Origin: Rhodospirillaceae bacterium
Lineage (GTDB): Bacteria; Pseudomonadota; Alphaproteobacteria; UBA8366
DNA length: 38,394 nt
Direction: 5' to 3'
NCBI GenBank assembly: GCA_002711555.1
Contig: PARQ01000004.1
Location: 1-38,394, forward strand
The stretch's first letter is position 1. Each line of letters begins with the position of its first letter. The notes under the pieces are model-generated. The model ran no database searches. It saw only the letters and a list, made by a program, of their open reading frames with translations, and was not told the DNA's origin. Below are positions 16,331 to 24,747 of this stretch, piece after piece. The position numbers and the translations under genes were made by a program.

Positions 16331-16630
16331 CTATGAATTGTTTGAAGCTCGGGGAACAGGCATCCATTCGGCCGCTGCAACTGTTTCCTTGAAATCATTG
16401 TTATTAAAGCAAATCTCAGATCTTATGCCGACGGTCTCTAGGGTAAACCACTCCCCCGCTTTCACCAGTGCACCGACACCACCATTTTCCAAATGCGTAG
16501 ACACCGCATCATAACCGTTTGGTGAGATAGTCAAAACAACGTTATCACCACTAATAACCTTAATTTCTAAATCACGGTCTACTGAACGCCATGACAAATA
16601 ACTATCCAAATCAAGCACGACTTTTTTCAT
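16331..16630 (-). CDS. Small hypothetical protein between rpsI and argC
   Basis: A 99-residue, acidic, soluble-looking protein (starts MKKVVLDLDSYLSWR) with no signal peptide and no motif I recognise. The beta-strand-rich pattern (LEIKVISGDNVVLTISPNG, VKAGEWFTLETVG) would fit a small beta-sandwich. It lies on the same strand as rpsI and argC, about 100 bp after rpsI and 170 bp before argC. The ribosome site is weak. A 72-residue frame on the opposite strand is a poorer alternative. Confidence 0.5.
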   Translation of the reverse strand: MKKVVLDLDSYLSWRSVDRDLEIKVISGDNVVLTISPNGYDAVSTHLENGGVGALVKAGEWFTLETVGIRSEICFNNNDFKETVAAAEWMPVPRASNNS

Positions 16631-16731
16631 AGCTCAGATGTTAGCCTAATTTGTAGATGTGCAACTGCCACAAGATCAGCTAACACAATAAACTATGGGG
16701 CACTTTTTTGATTTCTTTCTAGATTGCGCCT

Positions 16732-17313
16732 TTACCGTTTCGAGAACTGGAAAGACCGCCTTGCCTTGCGTTTCCCATACTTTTTCCGCTCAACAACTCG
16801 GGGGTCACGAGTCAGAAATCCGCCTTGTTTCAAGGCTGGGCGTAGCGTGGGTTCAAAATTTACCAGCGCTTTCGAAATCCCATGACGAACGGCACCTGCT
16901 TGACCCGAGAGACCACCGCCAGTCACTGTGCACGTCACGTCATACTGTTTATGCCGAGCAGCCGCCTGGAAGGGCTGATCAATAACCATTCTTAAAACTG
17001 GGCGCGCGAAATATCGATCAATTTCTCGACCGTTAACCATTACCACCCCACTACCAGGCTTTATCCAGACCCGTGCTACGGCATTTTTCCGCTTACCTGT
17101 CGCATAAGCACGCCCTTGCTTGTCGAGCTGGGGTTCTACAGGCTCACTAGGATCGACTGGTTTCTCATTTCCCATTGCATCACCAAGAGCAGAGAGATCA
17201 TCAATTTTGGCTCCCGCTCCACTTTCTGTCTCGGTCGACGTCGATACCGTATTGAGGTCTTCAACAGGCGTATCCGAAGCTGGTGCTTCCTGCTTTCCCA
17301 AATCATCAGCCAT
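16732..17313 (-). CDS. rpsI: 30S ribosomal protein S9 with long acidic N-terminal extension
   Basis: The conserved S9 body begins at about residue 68 ([17 protein letters not shown]) and runs to the basic tail [18 protein letters not shown] that reaches the ribosomal P site. Before it is an acidic, Ser/Thr/Glu/Pro-rich extension of about 65 residues. The ATG at 17311-17313 has GGAG nine bases upstream, two bases after the rplM stop, so the extension is probably translated. S9 in this class usually carries a shorter extension. An internal ATG (Met47) is a less well supported start. Confidence 0.95.
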   Translation of the reverse strand: MADDLGKQEAPASDTPVEDLNTVSTSTETESGAGAKIDDLSALGDAMGNEKPVDPSEPVEPQLDKQGRAYATGKRKNAVARVWIKPGSGVVMVNGREIDRYFARPVLRMVIDQPFQAAARHKQYDVTCTVTGGGLSGQAGAVRHGISKALVNFEPTLRPALKQGGFLTRDPRVVERKKYGKRKARRSFQFSKR

Positions 17314-17315
17314 GC

Positions 17316-17780
17316 CTAAGAACTCCGTTTGTTTTTGTTGTTCATGGAAGCAATATCGAGCTCTTGCGGCTTTTGCGCATCGTGAGGATGATCTGCACCA
17401 GCATAAACTTTAAGGTTTGAAAGTTGCATTCTACCCAAGGAGCCACTCGGGACCATCCGCTGTACAGCTTTTTGCACTACCTTGCCGGGATTTTTACCTG
17501 CAAAAATTTCTTCCGGCGTCTCAGACTTTATACCACCTGGATAACCTGTATGACGGAAATACACCTTGTCGTTTTTTTTCTTGCCGGTCATTGCCACTTT
17601 TTCGGCATTAATGACTATTACGTTATCTCCGCAATCCACGTGCGGCGTATAAGTAGCCTTATGTTTTCCGCGCAAAATATTCGCTATAATAGATGCCATC
17701 CTGCCAAGAACTAGCCCCTCAGCATTGACCAGAAACCATTTTTTTTCGACCTCGGCAGGCTTCATTGAGTAGGTTTTCAT
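17316..17780 (-). CDS. rplM: 50S ribosomal protein L13
   Basis: From the ATG at 17778-17780 this gives 154 residues, the usual length. Family motifs include [39 protein letters not shown], and the C-terminal [14 protein letters not shown]13 is an early 50S assembly protein that binds 23S rRNA. GGAG lies eight bases upstream of this start. A longer frame opens at 17828, but a good promoter overlaps that point, so it is not used. rpsI follows after two bases. Confidence 0.96.
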   Translation of the reverse strand: MKTYSMKPAEVEKKWFLVNAEGLVLGRMASIIANILRGKHKATYTPHVDCGDNVIVINAEKVAMTGKKKNDKVYFRHTGYPGGIKSETPEEIFAGKNPGKVVQKAVQRMVPSGSLGRMQLSNLKVYAGADHPHDAQKPQELDIASMNNKNKRSS

Positions 17781-17823
17781 CATTTTGGCTCCGACAGGCT
17801 CAAACCACAAATTGTTCAGGTAG

Positions 17824-17853
17824 TACATATGATAAAAAAAGACCCAGTGTCAA
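17824..17853 (-). promoter_or_regulatory. Candidate sigma-70 promoter for rplM-rpsI
   Basis: On the minus strand a perfect -35 hexamer TTGACA (17848-17853) is followed after 18 bases by TATGTA (17824-17829). The start of transcription would fall near 17817, leaving a leader of about 35 nt before the rplM ATG. Confidence 0.55.
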
Positions 17854-18216
17854 TAAAGGTTAAATGAATTTTATTCAATAAAATCATATAAATGCAATGC
17901 GGTATTCAAATACCTCACCTAATTATAATAATCTTTTGATGATCAAGTCGTGATTGACAGATATTAGTTACAGGAAAAGGTGAGAAACTTTTTATTACAA
18001 TGAGTTGTGAGGCAAATAATAAATCGCACCATTTATAAAGTATTACGTGGCTGCCAATTAGGCAAAATTGAGTTTCGCATTAAGATCACGTAAGGTCCGG
18101 TGCTTTTCAAGTCACGATGTATTGGGGCTCGAAAACTTATTTTTAAATTGCCGCGCAGCTCAGGCATAACTTTAAGCATCTTCTTGTCTCAACATTGAAT
18201 ATTTTTTGGTGCTTAT
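17854..18216. other. Intergenic region of about 360 bp upstream of rplM
   Basis: This gap lies between the divergent rplM-rpsI operon and the plus-strand block starting near 18217. It is A+T rich. It contains a palindrome ATTTTATT-C-AATAAAAT at 17868-17884, just upstream of the rplM -35. A TTGACA on the plus strand at 17954-17959 has no -10 at the right distance. No tRNA or familiar small RNA is seen. Confidence 0.5.
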
Positions 18217-18432
18217 TTGCCTAGACAGGATATTGGAATAACCACCTCAGAGGTTACCTATGAGGAATTTTATTTTGAGCGTAAACTAAACCAAATGTGC
18301 CATCTTAAAGACGAGCAAGCTATATTCGTAACGGTCCATGATGACGCAGACATGATACAACTATTCTCTAGATTATCGCGGACCGTTAACGCAGCTGTGC
18401 TAAGTCGGGCGAGAGCGGAATATATGGTATGA
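18217..18432 (+). CDS. Possible small ORF coupled to the CoA-binding protein gene
   Basis: A 71-codon frame from a TTG, acidic and soluble in composition, with no motif that I recognise. Its TGA overlaps the ATG of the next gene, as in a translationally coupled pair. Against it: no ATG at the start, no convincing ribosome site, and no known family. It could also be the tail of a decayed larger gene, since a TGA lies in frame only seven codons upstream. Confidence 0.35.
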   Translation: MPRQDIGITTSEVTYEEFYFERKLNQMCHLKDEQAIFVTVHDDADMIQLFSRLSRTVNAAVLSRARAEYMV

Positions 18433-18881
18433 TGACTTTGTTACCATCGGCTTATATCTCGGATGCGGTTATAAAAGAAATTCTTGAAACGACACGTGTA
18501 ATTGCGCTGGTAGGTGCTAGCAATAAGCCAGATAGACCAAGCTATTCCGTGATGCGATACTTAAAAATTAAGGGTTATCAGGTAATTCCAGTAAATCCAT
18601 TTAAGGCCGGCGAAAAAATTTTAGGAGAGCAGGTTTTTGGAACTCTTTCTGAAATTAATACGCGAGTCGACATGGTCGATATTTTCCGCAAATCCAGTGA
18701 GGCGGAACAAATAATTGATGCCGCGATTGCCGCAAATGCAAAAGTTATTTGGATGCAGATTGGGGTCGTAAACCAAGAGGCAGCAAAACGCGCCGCTGCT
18801 GCCGGTCTACAGGTCATAATGAACCGGTGTCCAAAAATTGAGATACCTCGTTTAAAAATTCGATTGGCAAGAAAAGAGTGA
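18429..18881 (+). CDS. CoA-binding domain protein (YccU-like)
   Basis: A 150-residue single-domain Rossmann protein. The nucleotide-binding loop reads VIALVGASNKPDRPSYSVMRYL, followed by YQVIPVNPF and a C-terminal IWMQIGVVNQEAAKRA. This is the CoA_binding_2 family (E. coli YccU type), related to the CoA-binding part of succinyl-CoA synthetase; its cellular job is not established. It starts within the stop of the small upstream ORF and is followed by nrtR after seven bases. Confidence 0.88.
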   Translation: MMTLLPSAYISDAVIKEILETTRVIALVGASNKPDRPSYSVMRYLKIKGYQVIPVNPFKAGEKILGEQVFGTLSEINTRVDMVDIFRKSSEAEQIIDAAIAANAKVIWMQIGVVNQEAAKRAAAAGLQVIMNRCPKIEIPRLKIRLARKE

Positions 18882-18888
18882 TTGTTGC

Positions 18889-19857
18889 ATGGCAGGTTTA
18901 GACATAAATATCGGACTTAATGCTGTGATTATGGCTGTTACCGAAGGCGCACCGAGGGTATTAACGGTTCATAAAGATGTACTATCCGAATATGCACCCG
19001 CAGAGGATCGCCCTACCGCGCTTCCGTTCGGTCCATTTGAACCAAATAGACACAGAACACTGGAGTTAGGGCTTCGCGAATGGGTCGAAGAACAAACCGG
19101 TCTGAGCCTCGGATACGTGGAACAACTATACACTTTCGGGGATCGTAACCGTGATCCCCGCGAGCGAGCTGATGGATCGAGAGTGGTCTCGATTGGTTAC
19201 CTAGCGTTGGTAAGAGAAAACTCCCCTTTCAGAACAAAAGATGCTGAATGGGTAAATTGTTACGACTTTTTACCCTGGGAGGATTGGCGGAAAGGTCGAC
19301 CACCACTACTGGATCAGTTTATTTTCCCAGCTCTAGACAGATGGATTATGGCTGAACCGGAAGAGAAAGCACAACGAGCTGAGCGTGCCTCCATAGCGTT
19401 TGCGACAAGCTACTCACGTTGGGATGTTGAAAGAGTTTTGGACCGGTATGAACTTTTATACGAGGCGGGCTTAGTAGTGGAAGCCAAACGTGATGACATG
19501 CTCAAAAGAAATGAGGTTGGTGTTGGGCGTTCTTTTGCACTTGACCACCGGCGTATGCTTGCAACGGCACTAGCACGTGTCCGGGGGAAAATAAAGTATA
19601 GACCATTAGTTTTCGAATTATTGGCGCCAACATTCACACTTCTTAAGCTCCAAAACGTGGTTGAAGCTTTATCTGGTGTTGGATTACATAAACAAAATTT
19701 TCGCCGCCTTGTCACAAATAATCGGTTAGTTGAACAAACCGGTAACATGGACACAGAGAGCCGGGGTCGACCTGCTGCCTTATTTCAATTTCGACGAGAT
19801 GCCGTTCGTGAACGTTCTCAACCAGGTGTCGGCCTCCCGGTTCGGCAATCACCATAA
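18889..19857 (+). CDS. nrtR: NrtR-type NAD-biosynthesis transcriptional regulator
   Basis: A 322-residue protein with an N-terminal Nudix fold and a C-terminal winged helix. The Nudix box is degenerate (LREWVEEQTGL, with one extra residue against the usual REUxEExGU), followed by YVEQLYTFGDRNRDPR, which is characteristic of NrtR. The C-terminal part (about 220-300: LVFELLAPTFTLLKLQNVVE, RRLVTNNRLVE, GRPAALFQF) is the DNA-binding domain. NrtR proteins sense ADP-ribose or related NAD products and repress NAD genes. It lies 128 bp before nadA on the same strand, which fits that role strongly. Confidence 0.88.
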   Translation: MAGLDINIGLNAVIMAVTEGAPRVLTVHKDVLSEYAPAEDRPTALPFGPFEPNRHRTLELGLREWVEEQTGLSLGYVEQLYTFGDRNRDPRERADGSRVVSIGYLALVRENSPFRTKDAEWVNCYDFLPWEDWRKGRPPLLDQFIFPALDRWIMAEPEEKAQRAERASIAFATSYSRWDVERVLDRYELLYEAGLVVEAKRDDMLKRNEVGVGRSFALDHRRMLATALARVRGKIKYRPLVFELLAPTFTLLKLQNVVEALSGVGLHKQNFRRLVTNNRLVEQTGNMDTESRGRPAALFQFRRDAVRERSQPGVGLPVRQSP

Positions 19858-19911
19858 TCTATAGCGCGTTTTATAGTAATCGCAAGCATACACATAACCT
19901 GATTCTGCCTA

Positions 19912-19940
19912 TTGCTAATTAGGACCGAGCAATATATAAT
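19912..19940 (+). promoter_or_regulatory. Candidate nadA promoter
   Basis: A -35 hexamer TTGCTA (19912-19917; four of six consensus bases), a 17-bp spacer and a perfect -10 TATAAT (19935-19940). Transcription would start near 19947, about 40 bp before the nadA start codon. Confidence 0.55.
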
Positions 19941-19965
19941 ATATATACTCATTTTGACTATATAT
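19941..19965. promoter_or_regulatory. Inverted repeat over the nadA transcription start, candidate NrtR operator
   Basis: ATATATACTCA (19941-19951), a TTT spacer, and TGACTATATAT (19955-19965) form 11-bp arms matching at 10 of 11 positions. It begins immediately after the -10 box and covers the likely start of transcription, where a bound repressor would block RNA polymerase. NrtR as the ligand is inferred from the gene next door. A+T-rich repeats can arise by chance. Confidence 0.5.
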
Positions 19966-19985
19966 AACTTTTTTTAAGCAAAATA

Positions 19986-20993
19986 TTGGGTATAAGTGAA
20001 GTGTTAGATTATACGCCCGAAATCGCCTCGGCGACAGCAGGAATATATGATCGAGTAAAAACGGTCATACCTGAAATCGAATGGCCATTCCACGCCCCAT
20101 ACATAGAGGCTATCAACGAACTCAAAAAACGGCGTAATGCCGTAATACTTGCGCATAACTACCAAACACCAGAGATATTTCACTGTGTCGGAGATATCGT
20201 TGGAGATTCTCTCGCCCTTGCGAGGGAAGCGGTCGATGTGGAGGCTGATGTTATTGTTTTGTGCGGTGTTCATTTTATGGCCGAAACGGCTAAGCTATTA
20301 AATCCAACTAAGACAGTATTATTGCCTGATATGCTCTCTGGATGTTCGCTAGCGGACTCAATCACTGGCGCTGATGTACGCCTTTTAAAACAGAAATACC
20401 CTGGCATTCCAATTGTTACCTACGTAAACACGTCAGCTGAAGTGAAAGCGGAGTCTGATGTTTGTTGCACATCTGGAAATGCGGTGAAGGTAGTAGAAGG
20501 ATTGGGTGTAGAGAAAGTTATTTGTATACCGGATGAATATCTCGCCAAATACATTGCAGGCCAAACAGACAAGGTAGAAATAATCGCATGGAAAGGGCAT
20601 TGCGAAGTTCACGAACGGTTTACTGCCGAAGAAATAAATGGATACCGTAAAAATTTCGAAGGTTTGGTTGTTATCGCCCATCCAGAGTGTCCCCCGGATG
20701 TGCTAGGCGCAGCAGACTTTGTGGGCTCTACCGCAGGTATGATTGATTACGTTGGCCAACAGAGACCACCCAAGGTGATGATGGTTACCGAATGTTCTAT
20801 GAGCGATAACGTAGCAGCAGAATATCCAGATGTGGAGTTCATACGGCCATGTAATTTGTGCCCACACATGAAACGCATAACCCTTCCAGGAATTTTAGAA
20901 TCGCTTAAGACGTTGTCACCTGAGATAGAGGTTGATCCTGGTGTTGCCACTGCCGCACGACGTTCTGTGGAACGTATGCTTGAGCTTAGTTGA
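19986..20993 (+). CDS. nadA: Quinolinate synthase NadA
   Basis: A 335-residue protein of the three-domain NadA family. It has the substrate-site [29 protein letters not shown] with the first cluster cysteine, [27 protein letters not shown], and the C-terminal CNLCPHM; three cysteines hold the oxygen-sensitive 4Fe-4S cluster. It condenses iminoaspartate with dihydroxyacetone phosphate to quinolinate. The start is a TTG at 19986 or the in-frame GTG at 20001; neither has a strong ribosome site. nadC follows directly, with no nadB between. Confidence 0.95.
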   Translation: MGISEVLDYTPEIASATAGIYDRVKTVIPEIEWPFHAPYIEAINELKKRRNAVILAHNYQTPEIFHCVGDIVGDSLALAREAVDVEADVIVLCGVHFMAETAKLLNPTKTVLLPDMLSGCSLADSITGADVRLLKQKYPGIPIVTYVNTSAEVKAESDVCCTSGNAVKVVEGLGVEKVICIPDEYLAKYIAGQTDKVEIIAWKGHCEVHERFTAEEINGYRKNFEGLVVIAHPECPPDVLGAADFVGSTAGMIDYVGQQRPPKVMMVTECSMSDNVAAEYPDVEFIRPCNLCPHMKRITLPGILESLKTLSPEIEVDPGVATAARRSVERMLELS

Positions 20994-21016
20994 AATCAGA
21001 GATACTAGGAACGCTG

Positions 21017-21883
21017 ATGAAAAGCCCTCCTCCTCCACTTCCACCACTGATATTTGAGCAGCTAGTTCGGTGCGCATTAGAGGAAGATTTGGGACGTGCA
21101 GGCGATATTACAACAGATGCCATTATTGACATTGGGGCAGTGAGCGAAGCCGCTTTTATTGCCCGTGAGAAAGGAGTAATTGCGGGTCTTGGAGTTGTGA
21201 AATCGGTATTCCAAATACTTGACAATAAAGCTGAGTTTAATAGGCTTATCGAAGACGGGACAACCGTTTTACCAGGTGACAAAATTGCCACGGTTGGCGG
21301 CCTTACTCGTACATTGCTAATGGGAGAGAGAACCGCTCTGAATTTTTTGTGCCGGCTATCAGGTATCGCAACAGCCACAGCCGAAATGGTGAGGGCAGTT
21401 AAAGACCATCGTGCAAGTATCGTATGCACACGAAAAACCACACCTGGGCATCGCGTCATTGAGAAATATGCAATACGTGTCGGCGGTGGCGCAAATCATA
21501 GATTTGGCTTGGACGATGCCATATTAATTAAAGATAACCACATTCTATCTGCAGGCGGAGTACTTAATGCCATTCAAAAGGCTAGGGCTAATGCCGGTCA
21601 CCTTGTGAAAATTGAAGTTGAAGTAGATACCCTTGAACAGCTCGATGAAGTTTTGCAAATCCACCCTCATGGCGCTGATGTAGTGATGTTAGATAATTTT
21701 ACACCGGCAAAGGTTGCTGAGGCAGTTAAGAAAATTGACAGACGCATTTTAATAGAAATTTCGGGCGGCGTAACAAAAGATAACATCACTGATTTTGCAG
21801 CTACTGGGGTGGATCTAATTTCCTCGGGCGCACTCACACACAGCGTCACTGCGCTTGACATCGGCCTAGATTTTGGAAACTGA
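21017..21883 (+). CDS. nadC: Nicotinate-nucleotide pyrophosphorylase (carboxylating) NadC
   Basis: A 288-residue protein with NadC motifs: EEDLGRAGDITTDA, GERTALNFLCRLSGIAT, CTRKTTPGHRVIEKYA, GGGANHRFGLDDAILIKDNH, IEVEVDTLEQ, VVMLDNF and EISGGV. It converts quinolinate and PRPP to nicotinate mononucleotide. The frame opens with a TTG at 20990 overlapping the nadA stop, but the ATG at 21017 has AGGAA six bases upstream and I prefer it. It completes the NrtR-nadA-nadC block. Confidence 0.95.
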   Translation: MKSPPPPLPPLIFEQLVRCALEEDLGRAGDITTDAIIDIGAVSEAAFIAREKGVIAGLGVVKSVFQILDNKAEFNRLIEDGTTVLPGDKIATVGGLTRTLLMGERTALNFLCRLSGIATATAEMVRAVKDHRASIVCTRKTTPGHRVIEKYAIRVGGGANHRFGLDDAILIKDNHILSAGGVLNAIQKARANAGHLVKIEVEVDTLEQLDEVLQIHPHGADVVMLDNFTPAKVAEAVKKIDRRILIEISGGVTKDNITDFAATGVDLISSGALTHSVTALDIGLDFGN

Positions 21884-22061
21884 TCCGTATTCCAGCTTGT
21901 TACAATTATCGGATATCCATGAACGGCGAGAATCCTAGCAGTACAATTTCTATTCGACCATTCTAAAGATTATTTTGGCGGCCCCACTCAATTAAAGCAT
22001 ATGACATTGTTCTTTTTCCTTCTTTAATCGCAAAAAACCAACCTTTGCGGGACATGTGGAC

Positions 22062-22931
22062 CTAATTAGCCATTAAAACAGGGATTTCGGAATTCCAAAG
22101 AATATAGTCGGTTGCACCTCCGAATATCATCTGCCGAATGCGGCTCTGCGTGTAAGCACCTTTAATGAGTAAATCTGCACCTATTTCTTCCGACTCATCC
22201 AGAAAGACTTTGCCGGGACTTTCCTTTGACCTGTCGACATGCTTAGTGTCCGTTTCTATCTCTATACCATTCCGTTCCATTTGTCGCGCCAGTTCATCGG
22301 CACTCGGGCCAGGGACACCAAAATCTTCAATGGTAATGATTGTGACGCGTTTAGCTCGATTAATAAAAGGCATGCTAAATGCAATTGTGCGTGCTGTTTC
22401 AGTAGAGCCATTCCAGGCAATTGCTATGTTTTTGCCGAGCTGGTCAGGCACATTCGGCGGTGCGATCAAGATGGGCTTACCTCCCTCAAACAGCGCTGCC
22501 TCCAATATGCTCATTGCAGCAATATTTGCTCCTTTTACAGGCCGGGCCACGGCAGTGAGATCAAATACACGGCTTCGGCTTCCAACTATTTCGGAATTTG
22601 GAGAATCTTCCTCTATCCAATTCGCTTGAACTGGGCCTTGCGACGGATCTGCAGGCCCGACCGGGATACCTCTGCTCTCCATAAATTCTATAAAGAACTG
22701 ATGGACTTGTTGGCGCCTATCGCGATCTCTTTGCTCCACACTTTCAACCAATTCTGGCGTAGTTACAACCAACCCCTCACCCGCAACCACCATCGCGCTC
22801 GCTGCAGTTGGCTGATAATAGAGACCTTCAATATAACTGCCAAATATCTTTGCTGTTAAAAGCGCGGTTTCAAGTATTGATTCGAGACCTTCACTTTCCT
22901 CAATCGGCACCAACACCGTTTTCATCGTCAT
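22062..22931 (-). CDS. Universal stress protein, tandem UspA-type
   Basis: A 289-residue protein of double-domain length. The N-terminal half starts MKTVLVPIEES. The C-terminal half holds the clear UspA features: KNIAIAWNGSTETARTI, EIGADLLIKGAYTQSRIRQMIFGGATDYIL and ending NSEIPVLMAN. The GGATDYIL segment sits where ATP-binding members have G-2x-G-9x-G-S/T. These cytoplasmic proteins accumulate under stress; the specific role is unknown. A strong GGGAGGG lies nine bases before the ATG. A 206-codon frame on the other strand is an antisense shadow. Confidence 0.88.
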   Translation of the reverse strand: MTMKTVLVPIEESEGLESILETALLTAKIFGSYIEGLYYQPTAASAMVVAGEGLVVTTPELVESVEQRDRDRRQQVHQFFIEFMESRGIPVGPADPSQGPVQANWIEEDSPNSEIVGSRSRVFDLTAVARPVKGANIAAMSILEAALFEGGKPILIAPPNVPDQLGKNIAIAWNGSTETARTIAFSMPFINRAKRVTIITIEDFGVPGPSADELARQMERNGIEIETDTKHVDRSKESPGKVFLDESEEIGADLLIKGAYTQSRIRQMIFGGATDYILWNSEIPVLMAN

Positions 22932-23031
22932 TGCGCCTATCCCTCCCCAAAATTAACAAATAGCGCACATTCTCAGTGTAACTTATTTCCATTTTATGGT
23001 CACTGAGAACTACAAACAATCGAGACTTTTC

Positions 23032-23349
23032 TCAAACAACTGTCTCAGTTTTAAGCCAATCTAAAAAATCGCCATTTCCATACGGAATAGGCCATGCTAC
23101 CACGCAAGGACATTCGTATGAATGTAGGGTAGTTATCCTCTTGGTGAGGAGGGCAACATTGCTTTCCGTAGTTTTCAATAGCATTGCAACCTCTTCTTCA
23201 CGTTGCAAATCTCCTTTCCATGAGAAAATTGAAATCATTGGACCCAATAGATTGGCGCAAGCGGCAAGGTTTTCCTCTATCACCGTAGATGCAATCTTTT
23301 CAGCCTCTTCTTGGCTGTTTACCGTTACGTAAATCATACAAAAACTCAT
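23032..23349 (-). CDS. cutA: Divalent-cation tolerance protein CutA
   Basis: A 105-residue protein with the CutA1 pattern: IYVTVNSQEEAEKIA, ENLAACANLLGPMISIFSWKG, EEEVAMLLKTT, and HSYECPCVVAWPI. CutA forms very stable trimers with a PII-like fold; copper tolerance was the first proposed role and the general function is unsettled. GGAGGG lies six bases upstream of the ATG. Confidence 0.92.
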   Translation of the reverse strand: MSFCMIYVTVNSQEEAEKIASTVIEENLAACANLLGPMISIFSWKGDLQREEEVAMLLKTTESNVALLTKRITTLHSYECPCVVAWPIPYGNGDFLDWLKTETVV

Positions 23350-23441
23350 CCACCACCCTCCCTAAAGACTTTTCTTTTCACATTTCTGTCAACGATATGG
23401 TACTAATTTATAATAGCAAAGGTACAATTACGGGAATCAAA

Positions 23442-23717
23442 ATGAAGAATCCTAAAAAATTGGCACCAGAAAAAATGATAAAAGCCCCAAGACCGCGCAG
23501 ACCGACACCTAGTCAATTGGAATGGTTAAAGCGCGGCTTAGAGGAACCCGGCGGAAAATTACCGCTGTTTGATCGACTTGGTCAAAAAGTAAGCGGACGG
23601 ACAATAAAAAGTTGTATAGATATGGGTTGGGCCTCACCATGGTTCGACAATCCAATAAAACCGGATTGGTTAGTCTGCAAATTGACCGATGAGGGTAGGC
23701 AACTGGTGGCCAAGTAG
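23442..23717 (+). CDS. Small basic conserved-looking protein, unknown function
   Basis: A 91-residue protein from the ATG at 23442, which has GGGA eight bases upstream; the frame is open further but the earlier part overlaps cutA and looks random. The body (PTPSQLEWLKRGLEEPGGKL, LFDRLGQKVSGRTIKSCID, GWASPWFDNPIKPDWLVCKL) has the feel of a small helical protein with a winged-helix-like C-terminal half ending in LTDEGRQLV. Similar short alphaproteobacterial proteins exist, as far as I recall. It is divergent from cutA and converges with the HAD gene. Confidence 0.6.
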   Translation: MKNPKKLAPEKMIKAPRPRRPTPSQLEWLKRGLEEPGGKLPLFDRLGQKVSGRTIKSCIDMGWASPWFDNPIKPDWLVCKLTDEGRQLVAK

Positions 23718-23736
23718 CCACTACCTCTCGGATCGT

Positions 23737-24408
23737 TCACAGCAACTCCAATACACCTCTAAGATCAGGACCTTCATTTTTTGGAACAAAAGTGGGATCT
23801 AACAACTTGTTGCAGTCTCTATTTGCCCAGTAACAATCTATGCCGAAACTCCCAGCGCCGATAACATCAGTCCCGCTTCCAGCAACGTGCAAAACATCAG
23901 CTTTCAGGATCCGAAGTTTTTGTTCAGGCAAATTATAAACTTCGGGATGCGGCTTGTAGGCGCCAGCCATTTCAGCGGATAATATATGCTGCATATTGTC
24001 ACCAAATGGTTTGGCCAAGGCATTCAACATATCGCTATCTCCATTCGACAATATCGCCGTTTTGTAGCCCCGCCTCCTTATCTCCGCAACGACCTGGCAA
24101 GCCTCAGGCCACGGTGTTAAAGTATCCCAAGACATCACTAGTTTGCAGTGCTGGGAGGGTGTTACTGGTACTTTAAAGTGAGCAAGAGTATAATCGAGTG
24201 CTAATTCGGTGCACCGGCGAAATGGTATTCTACCGTGGCCCAACGAATTACTAATTGCCGCGCACTCCATCTGTTTTTGCCGCCATGTTTGGACAAATTT
24301 GCCTGCTTTGAGCTTATTTAGGCCTAAAACCCCTGACACCTTTGGCACCAAGCTTCCTTTTATGTCGACCAAGGCCATGAATACGTCAAAAGTAACGAGC
24401 CTGACCAT
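23737..24408 (-). CDS. HAD-superfamily hydrolase, haloacid-dehalogenase-like
   Basis: A 223-residue protein. Motif I is TFDVFMALVD with the nucleophile Asp8 and Phe at the second-Asp position, as in 2-haloacid dehalogenases (FDxYGTLxD) rather than phosphatases. Motif II is AILSNGD, motif III Lys is in GAYKPHPEVY, and motif IV is DVIGAGSFG. The residues after the nucleophile differ from the usual GTL (here MAL), so activity and substrate are uncertain. GGAGGAG lies five bases before the ATG. Confidence 0.8.
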   Translation of the reverse strand: MVRLVTFDVFMALVDIKGSLVPKVSGVLGLNKLKAGKFVQTWRQKQMECAAISNSLGHGRIPFRRCTELALDYTLAHFKVPVTPSQHCKLVMSWDTLTPWPEACQVVAEIRRRGYKTAILSNGDSDMLNALAKPFGDNMQHILSAEMAGAYKPHPEVYNLPEQKLRILKADVLHVAGSGTDVIGAGSFGIDCYWANRDCNKLLDPTFVPKNEGPDLRGVLELL

Positions 24409-24596
24409 TTATACTCCTCCATGCTTCGAAATATTTTTATTTATGTAAAAACAATTATTTGTGGTGAGTTTCTTGGCTCTGATATTTCTGATGTAGCAGA
24501 AATACAGTACTTTACTTTGTACCCCCCTCCAGGTTCCAGAAGTGCACTGAGCATCCTCCTACAAATAAAAACACTCGACATTTATGATTATTTTAC

Positions 24597-24673
24597 TGGT
24601 CGGGGCGGTAGGACTTGAACCTACGACCTTTCGACCCCCAGTCGAATGCGCTACCAGACTGCGCCACGCCCCG
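24597..24673 (-). tRNA. tRNA-Pro (anticodon GGG)
   Basis: Read on the minus strand, a 77-nt cloverleaf starts CGGGGCG and ends CGCCCCG-A-CCA, with CCA encoded. The anticodon arm TTCGA-CTGGGGG-TCGAA places GGG at 34-36. The T arm GTAGG-TTCAAGT-CCTAC is intact. It lies downstream of the merR/ihfA genes on the same strand. Confidence 0.95.
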
Positions 24674-24747
24674 AATCCTGGTGATTGTAATATTGCTACG
24701 TTAACACCATATCGCTAGCTTTTCTTCACAACAATGGATATTAAAAT

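Noticed and set aside
17954..17982. TTGACA on the plus strand as a promoter for the CoA-binding/NrtR block
   Set aside because: There is no recognisable -10 hexamer 15-19 bases downstream.
22239..22859. 206-codon open frame on the plus strand
   Set aside because: It lies wholly inside the universal stress protein gene, which has clear UspA motifs; its protein has an odd composition rich in Cys and Tyr and no family signal.
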